Positions 10,615 through 21,844 of a DNA stretch of 64,000 nucleotides are shown piece after piece; within the stretch, counting starts at the first letter, position 1; the number at the start of each line of letters is the position of its first letter. A program made the translations under genes and the position numbers. Source of the DNA: Balanoglossus misakiensis (taxonomy: Eukaryota; Hemichordata); contig CM082577.2 in the NCBI GenBank assembly GCA_040954595.2, forward strand, positions 7,068,001 through 7,132,000. Reading direction: 5' to 3'. Below the pieces are notes generated by a model. It had not been told where the DNA came from and did not search any database. It saw only the letters and a list, made by a program, of their open reading frames with translations.

Positions 10615-12125
10615 TCAGCAATTACATTCAGCTTACCAGGGATATGCTCTGCCTGGAACATGAAGTTATTGGTTGCTGCTGTGATAACGAGTCTCCGCAT
10701 GAGTTTCATTATGGCGACCGACTTTGAACGGCCTTTGTTGATAATGTGGACCGTGGCCATGTTGTCGCAATGGAACACGATGCGCTTACGGCGCCAGTTA
10801 TAACCCCACAATAGACAGGCCACGACTATGGGATATAGTTCGCGAAAGGCAATTGACAACGTTGGGTCGTCATGGGGGTCCAAGCCGTGTTGCCAACGTT
10901 CCTGAAACCATTGCCCGTGGAAGTAACCACCGTGGCCAATACCGCTCGCGTCGGTGAAGAGCTGCATGCTGTCTGCTGGGGTGATAGTCGTTTCCAGGAA
11001 TAAGGAAATCCCGTTCCACTCAGAGAGGAGGTAGTGCCACATTCGTAAATCGCGTTTGCTTTCTGCCGAAATGGTGATGAAGTGGTTCAGATGTTTAGCG
11101 GACTTAGACAGTTCTATTAGCCGTGAAATGAAGGTACGACCGGGAGTGACAACTCTGCATGCAAAGTTCAGGTGACCTAATAGACTTAGTAGCTGTCGTT
11201 TCGTGCACGATTTCCGCTTGAGGAAAGAGTCTAGTAAGTCGCGCATGCGGTTGAGTTTGTCAAGAGGCAATCTTGCTTGCATCTTGATGGTGTCTAACAC
11301 TATTCCCAGGTATTCGAGCGAGGTGGCTGGGCCGACGGTTTTGTGCGGAGCAATAGGGATTCTTAAGCGCTGAAAGATCAGGGTGAGGATGGCCATCGTG
11401 CGGTCCGCGTCGAAAGATGGAGCATCGACTGTCAGGAAATCATCCAGCAAATGGAAAATTGTGTCGATGCCATAATTGTGGTGCGCGATCCAGCAGACGG
11501 CAGACGACAGACAATCGAAGATCTTTGGGCTCGAGCGTGACCCACAGGGCAGGCGGACGAAGAAATAGTAACTGCCATCCCATTTAATCCCGTAGAGGTG
11601 CCAAAGAGACTCGTGAATAGGTATGAGCTTGAAGGCATCGACAATATCTGTTTTACACAGCCAGGCTCCAGCCCCAACCCTTTGAATTGCGGCTATGGCA
11701 TCGTCAACTTTCACGTAGGTTAACGAGAACTCGTCTTTATCAATGAGGTCGTTAATGCTGGGGGTATCAGCTAAGTCACGAGGCGAAGACAAGTCCACGA
11801 TTAAGCGTTTTTTCGAAGAGTATTTCTTTTCGACAATGCCGATAGGACTGCAGCGATACGATGGGAACGGTGGTTCGTCGAAGGGGCCGATCAAAAACCC
11901 CTTCTTCACCTCGGTGTTGATCAAGTCCGTAACTGCATCGGGTTCGTTGCGGGCTGATAGTAGATTCGGACAAACAAACGTAGAGGACGGAGGATCCCTC
12001 ACCCCGGTGTCGAAGCCGTGGCGTAGGCCGCTAAGCAGATATTCAACAAATGCACGGTCAGGATGGTTTCTAAGTTCGAACTCCAAATTATCGATGTGAA
12101 CCGGTGTGGAAACAGCAGAGTGTAG
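10518..12125 (-). CDS. Reverse transcriptase-RNase H of the Ngaro element (readthrough extension of gag)
   Basis: Copies the element's RNA into DNA. The frame continues in register from gag across one TGA (12128-12126) for 535 codons and has no ATG before its conserved part, so it is probably made as a gag-RT fusion by stop-codon readthrough. The RT part contains the metal-binding Asp160 (KTDIVDAF), the RLPCGSRSSP motif, and Asp228-Asp229 in an LLDD box, which replaces the commoner YxDD. The thumb/connection region follows. RNase H spans about residues 385-510 with the DEDD set Asp392 (FTDASG), Glu429 (FRELYP), Asp454 (FHCDN) and Asp504 (IADSLSR). No methyltransferase domain follows, which supports Ngaro over DIRS1/PAT. 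No frameshift or nonsense change is seen inside. Confidence 0.92.
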   Translation of the reverse strand, partial: LHSAVSTPVHIDNLEFELRNHPDRAFVEYLLSGLRHGFDTGVRDPPSSTFVCPNLLSARNEPDAVTDLINTEVKKGFLIGPFDEPPFPSYRCSPIGIVEKKYSSKKRLIVDLSSPRDLADTPSINDLIDKDEFSLTYVKVDDAIAAIQRVGAGAWLCKTDIVDAFKLIPIHESLWHLYGIKWDGSYYFFVRLPCGSRSSPKIFDCLSSAVCWIAHHNYGIDTIFHLLDDFLTVDAPSFDADRTMAILTLIFQRLRIPIAPHKTVGPATSLEYLGIVLDTIKMQARLPLDKLNRMRDLLDSFLKRKSCTKRQLLSLLGHLNFACRVVTPGRTFISRLIELSKSAKHLNHFITISAESKRDLRMWHYLLSEWNGISLFLETTITPADSMQLFTDASGIGHGGYFHGQWFQERWQHGLDPHDDPTLSIAFRELYPIVVACLLWGYNWRRKRIVFHCDNMATVHIINKGRSKSVAIMKLMRRLVITAATNNFMFQAEHIPGKLNVIADSLSRFQNQRFRQEAPHASATPCQIPSNIMFD

Positions 12126-12131
12126 TCAGTT
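12126..12131 (-). promoter_or_regulatory. Leaky stop context TGA-CTA between gag and RT
   Basis: The gag stop codon TGA (12128-12126) is followed directly by CTA (12125-12123), with gag and RT in the same frame on either side. UGA-CUA is an established readthrough context in several viral and animal genes. Here it would set the gag to gag-RT ratio. The sequence shows the arrangement directly; actual readthrough is inferred. Confidence 0.6.
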
Positions 12132-13544
12132 CCTTGACGGGCGCTGGGAGGTAACCATGGTCACGATACACTTTCCCGTTACTGAATTGTGGTCGCTGGA
12201 GAAGCAAGCTGTACAAACGTGCGCGTAGGGACAATTGATCCTCTTGCAGTTATTAGCTGAATTGAAATTATTGCAAATTTCTTTGCCTTGGAAAAACAGC
12301 CGTTTGCGGCCATTTCTGTCAATCGTGGACGTAGACTGCGAAGTTATACCGGAACCGGCTGCGATGCCTGGATGGGCTTTCTTGGCTGGAAAGGCTAACT
12401 GTGGGCATACCTCCGTTGTGTGGGCCACCGATTGACACACATTACACGTGTTGGCACGCATCCCGGCGAAGATTGAACAATACAACGTTGTATCGCGACG
12501 GGACCAGTCCACTTTGATGTTGTGGTTCAGAAGGAGAGCTGCGGCCCTAGCCGAAAATGCCCGATGGTACTCATAGTATACTAGGCCGCTGAAACGCGTG
12601 GACATATCCACGATGTCCCTTTCGTAGGCATCGAGTTCTACCCGCCGATTATTGTAGACGGAGCACATGACATTTTTGTAAACGGCGAATGCCCGTATAA
12701 ATTCCTGGATGGACAGGGCTCGGGACAACCTGGAATCTTGGGGAGTTTTCAACGTGAACGCTTCGTCGCCCAAGATTACGTGGCGCTGCCCTTCCGATTT
12801 TTTATAACCGGGTATCAATAGGCATGCAAGGTTGACATCCTTACCTGCCAAGATGTCCCGCCGGATTGAAGGAGAGACCAGTTCAATCTGTGGCAGTTGC
12901 TCGGACGATGTACCGCGCGTTGAAAGAAGCTGGTTGAACCCCCCGTCCATAATGGAATCGCCCGTATCCGGCGTGGGTTGGTCGTGACCCTGAACTTCTG
13001 CGTTCGCTGCTCGGGCCCCGACGGCGTGGGTAGCGACGTGTTGATTTTGAGCGACCGTCTGATTCTGTTGGTTTGGTCCTGGTGGCAGGAGGTGCTGCTG
13101 AACGATTCTTGTGAGGTTTACAACTGCTGTTTGAAGTTCGGCAAACGACTCCGCCGACACTGACCCCGGCCCCGTGTTTGAGGTTGGTGCGGCAACAAAA
13201 GGTTGGTCGGGTAGGGTCACTGCAGCTGTGCGTCCTCGGCTGGCGCTCCTCTGCTGGACCGCCAGAGCGTCCGGATCCGTTACCAATCTTGACGACCCCG
13301 CTTGACCCATTTCGTCAGGGACCTCATAAGGCTGACGCACCAGCTGGTCCCCACCGGTCGCTAAAATTGGGCTGGTGTGATGGCCGGGACTCACCGCGTC
13401 CTGCGTCGCAAAACTTCCTGGATCAGTGCGGGAACGGGTCACCGGCCGCTCGTAAGGGGCCACTCTGGTTCCTCGACCTCGACCCCTGGGGGCCTGGACG
13501 GTAGCTCGGCCTCCAATCGATGGTCTTTTACGGCGGGCTGGCAT
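12126..13544 (-). CDS. Gag-like nucleic-acid-binding protein of the Ngaro element
   Basis: 472 residues; the likely structural/RNA-binding protein that packages the element's RNA. The start is the ATG at 13544. The frame is open further upstream into repeat A1, but only non-ATG codons are available there. The protein begins with a basic RG-rich segment (MPARRKRP, then PRGRGRGTR). A short possible coiled coil lies near residues 134-153, followed by a Gln-rich stretch. The conserved gag core runs from about residue 240 (ACLLIPGYKK) through VDWSRRDTTLYC. Three Cys/His modules follow: CX2CX4HX4C (367-380, a retroviral-type zinc knuckle), CX8CX4CX3H (424-442, CCCH-like) and CX2CX4HX6C (444-459). 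The frame ends at TGA followed by CTA, in register with RT. Confidence 0.88.
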   Translation of the reverse strand: MPARRKRPSIGGRATVQAPRGRGRGTRVAPYERPVTRSRTDPGSFATQDAVSPGHHTSPILATGGDQLVRQPYEVPDEMGQAGSSRLVTDPDALAVQQRSASRGRTAAVTLPDQPFVAAPTSNTGPGSVSAESFAELQTAVVNLTRIVQQHLLPPGPNQQNQTVAQNQHVATHAVGARAANAEVQGHDQPTPDTGDSIMDGGFNQLLSTRGTSSEQLPQIELVSPSIRRDILAGKDVNLACLLIPGYKKSEGQRHVILGDEAFTLKTPQDSRLSRALSIQEFIRAFAVYKNVMCSVYNNRRVELDAYERDIVDMSTRFSGLVYYEYHRAFSARAAALLLNHNIKVDWSRRDTTLYCSIFAGMRANTCNVCQSVAHTTEVCPQLAFPAKKAHPGIAAGSGITSQSTSTIDRNGRKRLFFQGKEICNNFNSANNCKRINCPYAHVCTACFSSDHNSVTGKCIVTMVTSQRPSRN

Positions 13545-13599
13545 AATGCGTTGCGTTGAAGGGTTGAATAAAGTTGAGGTAAACGAGACAAAGAAAAAA

Positions 13600-13847
13600 A
13601 TGCAGAGAGAGAATAGCTGGGTTGTCGCACTGACGCGGACAAAGACGCTAACTGAGGAGATTGAGAGAGCAATTAGAGGATAAGACAAAGGATATGCAAA
13701 TGAGTAGAGGGGGGACGCCAGGTGACGAGTGCAAAAGAAGGGGGAAGGAAAGACAAAGGAAGAAGAGATAGGGAAGGCAGGGGAGCCATAAGGGGAAGGC
13801 TTCGTACATTTACAAACCCAATCTGTGATATCACAGATTGTTATTTT
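13600..13847 (-). repeat. Split direct repeat A1 (outer 5' end of the Ngaro element)
   Basis: 248 bp identical to 8585-8832. It lies immediately upstream of gag in coding orientation, so it probably contains the promoter and transcript start, although I see no clear TATA box. It ends at TTTT (13844-13847), beyond which the flank reads ATTTTTTT. The perfect palindrome is at 13819-13840 and the inverted arm at 13804-13816. Confidence 0.93.
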
Positions 13848-16800
13848 ATTTTTTTCCAGTCACTTGAGGACTCGACAACTGGAGCTCTATATGTCTGAGT
13901 ATTATTAAAGCTGGTATTTTGGCTTTGTATCTGTATTCAGTGTAATAAACAGAAATACAGTGTAACATAAAATTGCAGTGGTTTGGAATGTGAATTTTGG
14001 ATATTTCAATACAATTTAGGTTTTCGAGGGAATGGTGAACCTAGTGAAACATCAGTTAAACATGTTAAATGTGGTAGTGCTAAGTGGATTGGTAATTCGA
14101 GTGCAAGATGCCACAACAACGCGTGCACCAGATGGTGTCTTGTGTATTTATAGGTATATCCAGTACATTTTCGGTGGCATCTGATAAAGATCAATGGTCG
14201 TTTGAACAGACCCTATTTCACCAGCAATATTGAATGTCTTCCTCAGCAATGTTGGAAACTATTTTCAGATTCTGTACAGCTTACACCGATATCTGATAAT
14301 GATTATATAATGCAAAATCTCTTGCAGCCGAAGGCAACATTATTAGGTGATTTATCTACAGTTACGATAAAATACTTAAGATATAGTTCCACCTGGAGGA
14401 CCTGATAGATTTTCAAAGCACATATTTAGTTGTGTTTTGACCACCGACGATTAATTATTTGATTGAATGAAAGACTCTCATGAATTAAGGAAAGCATGAT
14501 TATTTGCTGGATAAAAAAGGCCGCTATACAAATATATGAAACCATAACCACCGTTGAATATTACGTGCAACAAAGACATTTTGAAATACGTGAAAAATAC
14601 AGACGATTCTCTGAAATAGAAAGAACGTTATCTTTTGAATAGCTTGTGATCTTTGATCCACGATATAGTGAAAGAATGTCGAACTTCTTGGTCACAAGTC
14701 TGTGATGCATTCTTCCAAAATGATTTCTATAAATATAGAGGAATGGTGCAGTCCATGGAGGTTTCGATCGTCTAAACACCATTTAACTTGCCCTTGACAT
14801 TTTGACCCTCTCGCGCCCAAGACGCTGAAAAATATAACTGAGAAGCTATCGCAGACAAAGTAGAATTCCAGGTGGCGAGTAATTTCTCCTCTGAAGCAAG
14901 TGTAACTTATTATCCCCTTTGTGGAATTTCAATGGTTCTGTTCATTGTAAGTTATGATGATGACGAAAATAGGCCTGCTAAAAGAACCTATTACGTGCTG
15001 TTTAATGTTGAAGCTGATCTTGAATCTATTGATATTTATTGACCTTGCATGAAAGTGATGTATGATATATGGTAATATACTGCACAGCAGAATACTTTTT
15101 ATTGAAGATAGAAAAAAATGAAGTAACGTGGGAATTACTCAAAAAAAAAACACACTGAAACTTGCCTTCTTTTTATTTGTTTTTCTCCACCAATATATTA
15201 AGGTCATGAAAAACTGTTTACCCATGGTTAAATCAAATTCTCTTCCTATTATTCGTAATTTCTTCGTATGCTTATTTAAGAAACGCTGTATTAATCAACA
15301 AGCATTCCTCTACTTTAGGGAAATGGTAATATCATTTCAGTGACCTTGACCTATCACTTTATTGTTCATACTGGTACATTTTAAGCCCATGTGACCAACA
15401 ATAGAATGTAAAGATGGCAGCATTTCCTTGTCAGGCCTAGGAACAGAATACCCATTTTTCTATTCATTATTCCTCTTTATAAGGTTATTAGAACACATCA
15501 GATTAAAAAATCTGGAAATTCCATTATTCTCGTAATGGAAGTACATATTTTTTAGGTGGTAGAAATATCAGATGGGTTCTGTAATCTAAATCAAACACTG
15601 TGAAATAGTGTTTCCTTGATATCATTGATATCAAATAACGATTTCTTCACTCGGCAGCTTTTGTGAAAATTTCAAGGAAATGACAAGAATAGCCTGTTTT
15701 CTCCAAATCTACATACAATTGTATAAGGCAATGGAATGCAATCACCACGCACTAGCTCTTGGCAGTCCCTTATCTTCAGCAATCAAACAAAACAAGCAGG
15801 AGTGAAAGACGGCAAACGTGATTGACACGTCGCCACAGGAAACAAGGAAATTATTGTGAGCAAAAAATATTGTTGCTTGGCATTTGTGATTTTTGGTATT
15901 CATTAATTTAAATGCCGAATACGTTGTATTCAAGACTAAACCTTTACGAGCCTAATAGACATAAGCATGTTTAGCAGAATTTCAGTCGAGCGCATACTGA
16001 AAACCCCTAGGGGTATTGGAAACGGTTCTTTCTGGCGACCGTCTGCCCTTGAAGATTGTAAATAATGAGCTAAAAATATTGCCCCGGCTCGACTTAAGCA
16101 TGATATTAAATTGTACGCAAGAGAGCGAAGTGGCTTTGATGTTTGAATAGTATTGGTATAACAACCGACATTTATTGCTTTGCTAGTTGTTGCGTTGCCC
16201 GTGTTTGAGAACCCGAGCTGCCGTGTTTTGATGGAAAGCCAAGTGACATATGAACACCATGTTAGCTCAATCTCACTGCCACTTTTATTCGGTGTCCCCA
16301 AATCTGATCGCTAGCTGCAACCACCTCTCTTTTTCAAATTCATGTGTCTCAATTTGTTGTGGAACTAAATAGCTTCAAAAGAGTTTATGTACTTCGCCGG
16401 GGATGCCAAGTAAAACACATTCAATGCAAAAAAGAGCTTTGAATTTACTCCCATTCCAAAGAGTGTTCATCTATTTCTATACTCGGACATAGAGAATGGC
16501 TTAGAATCAATGATAACTCAGCTTACAATGCATTGCTTGTCATCAATGATGATAGCGCCAGGCCAAAAAATCCATGGGCTGTTGTAATCTCTACGACTCT
16601 TATGCACATTCCAGTAATTAACGTTTTCTCAAGTTTCACCTGGAGCGAATAAAATAGCTAATTCATACAGCCATCTAAATATAGTCGTACACGAATTTGT
16701 TCACACCCCCCTAATGAATCCAAGGCTTACATGCCCCAAATTTTAACAAAAAGTCCCATCTTTTAAATTTGTTTCTGAAGTCAGTCTGTGCGCATGCGTG

Positions 16801-17925
16801 TTGTCATTTATATCTTTTCATCTGCTGGCTTGCTGGCCATAGTAAGATTGAGCTGGAGTTAAATCGCTCGTGTTCTTCATTCCCCATTAATTCAGAGTGC
16901 GCTCATTACTTAACAGCTTGTCCAAGTTGCCCCCCCCCACCCCCTGAATAAGATTTCTTTTGGTCTCCGAAATTACACCGCCCTTCGCTATCCATGGTGG
17001 ACATATTTATATCAATATAGATGTACGTGCTCAATGGCCTTCACGTGAAATCCTTATAAAGTGAGTTACCCAGTACATTACCTGCATTAAAGAATATCAA
17101 ATGTCGCAGTCATTACAGAATAGCGAAGTTTCGTAATTAGCAAACAGGGCCAGGGGTTATTGTAAAACTTTTAATTTCAAATTCGAATCATTCGATTGTA
17201 AGTCAGTGGAAACTCAATTTTCTCATCGCCGGAAGATCCGTTATAATATACTTGCGCGGTAGTAGTTATAACCCAGTTTGGAATTCCTTGCAGGCATCAG
17301 ATGGCAAAAAAAAAGAATCAATTTCTGGTAGCAAGGTTTCTATGATGGCGAGTATCTGATTTTCAAAGGGTGGCGACGGCTGGTGACATCGTCGTTGGCG
17401 GGATATTCCGTGCGCTCGTAACTAAGTGTCTTGGGTGCAGTCACGTCTCAGTGCTTGTCGCAAATTGCACACTTCGATCCGAGGGGAAAATGAAGTTTGA
17501 AGCCGGCAATGTCGAACGAGTGGGCCGATTCGTGGGAGAATAGAAAAATTATTTTCCCCATAAACTACTGAAAGCTTATGTTCCAACAATTTTCGTTTTG
17601 ACGAGAATGCAAATTGCTCAATTTAGCGACTTTGCGCACTGCGCATGTGTGAGGCTGCAGTGATCAATTGCATAGAATCCAAATTGAATCCAGGGGTACG
17701 TGTATACCTTAAAAGAGTTGATTTCGTTCTGACGTTCGTACATGTACTGTACGTGCTAAAGATTTCCACAAAATGAGACTGGTTGAACCATCGTGTATCA
17801 AAGCGTCAATTTTCATTCAAAATGGCCACTTATAGAGAATGACGGAGACCATTGGGAATTCAGATTCTTCTTCTGATTTTGCAGTTACCCACAATCTGCG
17901 TCTGTACCTTGTTGCGATATATCAA
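13848..17925. other. Gene-free stretch between the two mobile elements
   Basis: AT-rich DNA without a recognisable coding region or RNA gene. Open frames are short and match no family I know. Small inverted repeats occur (for example TTGATATCA with its complement at 15615-15633, one base apart), along with a C-rich run near 16930-16944. Nothing else stands out. Confidence 0.55.
16930..16944. repeat. C-rich homopolymer tract
   Basis: Nine C, one A, then four C. A simple tract prone to length change. Confidence 0.6.
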
Positions 17926-18536
17926 TACCGTAGTTTGCCGGGTAAGAGCCCCGGGTGCTGGGCCAACAGATTAGCGAAAAAACAGGGGGGGGCTTTAGCC
18001 CGGATATGGCCTCGAGATTTATGCAAATGAGGGATGGCCACCTCGACTTTTATGCAAATTTTTCTTCATTCTCCGAGTCCAAGTCGGGATCTTCCAATGT
18101 TGGGTGTTTCGCGTCGAGGACGGGCTGAAGCAGCTCCACGCGGCCGCTTTGGAAAGCTCCCCGGTGACCTCACACGCGGCAGCGCGTCCATCTACGTGAT
18201 CGTTGAATTCGAGGCACGGTCCCGAGGGACCTGTCTGAGGTCATGTTTTCTAGAGCGGCTATATATAACTCAGCGTGGCCAGTCGGCCGCGGTGGGTACG
18301 ATAATCAGCGCGAAAGCAAATCATCATACATTTTTTTTTCACTTTTAGTGACTTTGGGGATGAAAATCCGCCTTTTTTGCATTGCACTTTATTAAATTTC
18401 CAAGAATTTAATGGATATTCGGCCGGGGGGGGGGGGGGGGGGCTTTAGACCGGATATGGCCTCGATCTACAAATGGGCCCTAAAACCAGGGGGGGCGTTT
18501 GTCCGAGCAGGGGCTCTTACCCGGCAAACTACGGTA
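17926..18536. mobile_element. Non-autonomous DNA transposon (MITE-like) with 25-bp TIRs and TA duplication
   Basis: The left end reads TA-CCGTAGTTTGCCGGGTAA (TIR 17928-17952). The right end is its exact reverse complement (18510-18534) followed by TA. A TA target duplication with inverted termini suggests a Tc1/mariner-type or other TA-targeting family, which I cannot name. Inside, a 31-bp direct repeat with one mismatch lies near each end (17985-18015 and 18435-18465, core CCGGATATGGCCTCGA), each copy preceded by G runs of 8 and 18 bases. The middle (about 18090-18300) is markedly GC-rich compared with the flanks. A 104-codon frame exists at 18034-18348 but shows no transposase motif, so the element must depend on a transposase from elsewhere. 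Confidence 0.8.
18425..18442 (+). repeat. Run of 18 G
   Basis: Uninterrupted poly-G in the right part of the MITE-like element. It could adopt quadruplex structure and is a likely site of length polymorphism or assembly error. Confidence 0.75.
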
Positions 18537-21252
18537 ATATTTGTCAATTTTCGTTTAAGGACACTATAACAACTTCGTATCAATCTTTTTCATCTACGTT
18601 TGCCTCTATTTTGTGTAATAGCGATGCTTGTCCTTAAAACCTTTTGGATTTCTATCAGCTCTTTCTGACGCGCTATTGACTTCTGTCCTGCTTGCCTGCC
18701 CGTCTGCCTGGACTAAACTAGTATTTGACTAGCTTACAAAATGTTGTAGACTTCAAAACCTATCCCAAATACACTGGGTTGCAACAATAGAGAACCTTGA
18801 AATTTGCAGTGTTCGCATGTTTGAGTAGAGGAAGCAAAAACAAACATATTCTGTATGAAAAATTAAACTGTGCCCCCAGTGTTGGAATATGTAACCGCAA
18901 ATGAAAGACGATCTGGACAGTATACACTCATAATCCTATTGCTTTACTATAAAAACCCTAAAGCATGTCTGCGGTGTTCCATCTAGTTATTATGACATTG
19001 ATTAATCCACAAGTCTCCAAGCAACACTGAAAACATTTCCCCGTTTAAATTAGGTGTTTGTTTCTTGAAGGTTACCCACGGTCCTTGTGTGTATATGAAT
19101 AACTTGGTTTATATATTGAGGGGTTATTTGACCTTAAATGATAGGTTTCTTTTCATTTCTTCTTTGCAAGATATACACGCATATATCAGGATGCCGTGGA
19201 AGATGAAAGGATTAAACTAAACTCTCATCAAAAGGTGGAATGTCCTTGTACTTGATTTTTCTTTAAAAAAAGGATATATTTTGCTCTCAGTATATGATTA
19301 GTGAACAAGTCTCCATGTACGGTATGTAATCAGGCAATTTTGGGTACAGCCAAAACACACGACATCGAACAAAACCCGCCCCAAACACACCAGATAAAAT
19401 TGCCTGGTCCATGTGCCATGTACCATCTGTGGGTTGGTGTGATTCATATCCATATCAGGCAGAGCGCTTGAGAGTTTAATTTCTTACAATCACATGTGCC
19501 ACGTTAATTTCCCCGAAACCTTCAAATACTCATTAATTACAGCCGAAAGCTTACAAGTGTTTCTCCATCAATTAAAACGTCACCAAGGCTGATTCTTAAA
19601 AAGGCATAAAAATTGCAAGGCCAAGCCTTCATATTCACACGAAAAAACTAATCTTTCATCTGGTGTGTGAAATTAAATGTTGCTTACCCACCAGCAATTC
19701 AAATGTTGACTTTGTAGTATTAGTAACCTTCTGATTTTCTCCCGCCGGCGGAATTATGGATATCTGTCACAATGACAAAGTAAACCATCAAAATATATTC
19801 GACCTGTGCCTCTATTCAGAGTGAGATGCTTAAGTTTGGAGGTAACCTTTGTGCCAAAAATATACAAAAATACCAATGAGGGTATTTCTTTTCCCTTTTT
19901 TATACTTTTAAGAGACTGGCACGTATAGTTGCTGTAAAACAAAACTTATAGGAGCAATTCGGTCTCCAATAACAGGACATATATCTGTTGCTTTTATATA
20001 CGGTAAACCACTTCGAATCAGCAATTTTGTTCTAGAGTGACTATGCTCGCCGTTAAAGGTTTTCGCGTGACATATGGAGTCAAAAGCGTCATGTAAATGG
20101 TATTATCATTGGAGGGAAAAAATATCATGGATTGATTCATCTCGTCCACTTTTGTGCCCGTAGTCTATCAAACAGCTGACGGATCGCTGAGTTCAGAAAT
20201 GATCTCCATGGAGGCGAAATGTGCGTTTTGGCGGGTTGCAAATGTCAGAAGAGACAGACGTTGATCGTTTCTGGTCGTCAATGCAGTGATGCACGAAAAT
20301 TGCTTCGACAACTGTGTGTGCACCCGACATCACCACTGGAGCAGACAAACAATTTGATGTCCTTTGAGTGTGAATGTTCCCGCCTTGTAGATGCGCAATC
20401 GGAAATGTCTCTGTTGACCGGCCAGATGCATGGTTTTCAAAGACCACATCAGTTGTTAACATCAGTATGCAAATTACAACAGGCCTGTATACTTGGCATG
20501 AATAGTCGGAGCGAAATCTGATTTGCAAGATAATGCAGCTGCATTAGTTAATGAATGAATGAATTAATTGTGTATTTATTTATACAGCCTTTTCACATCT
20601 AACATCTAATATAGTAACAAAACTATTGGCCCATGCATCTCTGTTGGCTGTGCTGTTTCTAGCCAAACTTCTAAATGGCAACAGAAAATGAAGGAGTGCC
20701 TCATGTGCTTCCTTCATGTCTGCCTCGGTGCACGTGCTGACAGGCATATTGGACATGCACTGACTAGTGTTTCATATACTGAAGAATGCACTGGAAATGT
20801 GAAATGGCACGTAACACTGGTCTTCAAATCAAACATGCAAAGTAACAGTCACACCACACCACACCCCAATACACTACACTACACTGTTGACAGATGATAG
20901 ACGATGGACACACGACCTTGACAGTGGCACAAAAAACAGGCTGGGAGCTGCTGAATACTAGTATCATTTTGCTGTTTTCCTCGATTTTACACAGCCACAT
21001 ACAACTATCTGCAAGTCATACTTGCATATAGATTTACTTTTTGTACATCAGACTTTTTGGTGATTGGTACAGTCTAGTAATGGAATATTTCCCTACACCA
21101 CTAAACGATAAAGAAAGGTATCATGATATCCTATCACCCCCTAGAATACAGCTATTTGGATGTAACTAATTATTCCAGTCAATTAAAGAAATTGTAAAAT
21201 ATCCCCGTGTTTAGCCTAGTAGTAGTATATTGATATACCAATTTCAGTTTTG

Positions 21253-21281
21253 TAGCCGCTGGATCAAAAGCCTTTCCAGTT
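21253..21281 (+). repeat. 29-bp direct repeat, copy 1
   Basis: Matches 21816-21844 at 25 of 29 positions (shared core GGATCAAAAG, then CTTT.CAGTT). It is either a remnant of an older duplication or two copies of a dispersed repeat. Confidence 0.4.
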
Positions 21282-21815
21282 GCTTGAATTCATTACCGTC
21301 AGGCGTCAGAGACTGGATCTGTGATCTGCCTACAGACAATTTAATTAGCGAGTCAATAGTGTCCTGATATCATCGGCCGCTTATAGCTGTCGTCCTAGTT
21401 CCAGTAGTAATTTTAACATGGTTAACAAATTAGTTTCATTTTTATCATGACCATCTACATGTACATACAAATGATGTTTATTCAAATGACCTCGAAATTG
21501 CTCCACTACATAGCGTGTCATTTGTTTGCACCAACCATGTAATTATAGTGCTTTTATCAGTGTTTTACATTAACACGTTAGACGATTCCAATATCGTAAT
21601 TGTTTGTCTCATTTGTTAATGTTACATATGTATACAGACTGAGACAAATACATACATACAGGGAACAGGGACACATTCATTGAAATAAAATAATTGAAGA
21701 TAGTAACAAATGTAAATATAAACATTTATATGCAGATAAATGGATAGTCAATAGGTACCGGGGTACATGTAGGTACATGTACCGTAGATTGCATCGACAA
21801 ACTTCTTTTAAATTC

Positions 21816-21844
21816 TAGCCACAGGATCAAAAGTCTTTTCAGTT
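21816..21844 (+). repeat. 29-bp direct repeat, copy 2
   Basis: Same orientation as 21253-21281, four mismatches, 563 bp further on. The similarity does not clearly extend beyond the core. Confidence 0.4.

Larger units (their letters stand above)
8205..13847 (-). mobile_element. Complete Ngaro-type tyrosine-recombinase (DIRS-order) retrotransposon
   Basis: 5,643 bp, coding on the minus strand. In coding order it holds repeat A1 (13847-13600), gag (13544-12126), RT-RNase H (to 10518), tyrosine recombinase (to 9523), repeat B1 (9154-8829), repeat A2 (8832-8585), a 54-bp spacer, and repeat B2 (8530-8205). The split-direct-repeat plan A1-genes-B1-A2-B2, a tyrosine recombinase in place of a DDE integrase, recombinase after RT-RH, and no methyltransferase domain are the established marks of Ngaro rather than DIRS1 or PAT. 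A1/A2 are identical over 248 bp and B1/B2 over 326 bp, and the three frames are open, so the insertion looks recent. No target-site duplication is visible, as expected for this class; TTTT lies at both ends and at the internal junction. The element is more GC-rich than its flanks. Confidence 0.93.

Noticed and set aside
13545-13688. Upstream extension of gag into repeat A1
   Set aside because: The frame is open but has no ATG before 13544, and the added residues are simply the translation of the terminal repeat, which occurs again at 8585-8673.
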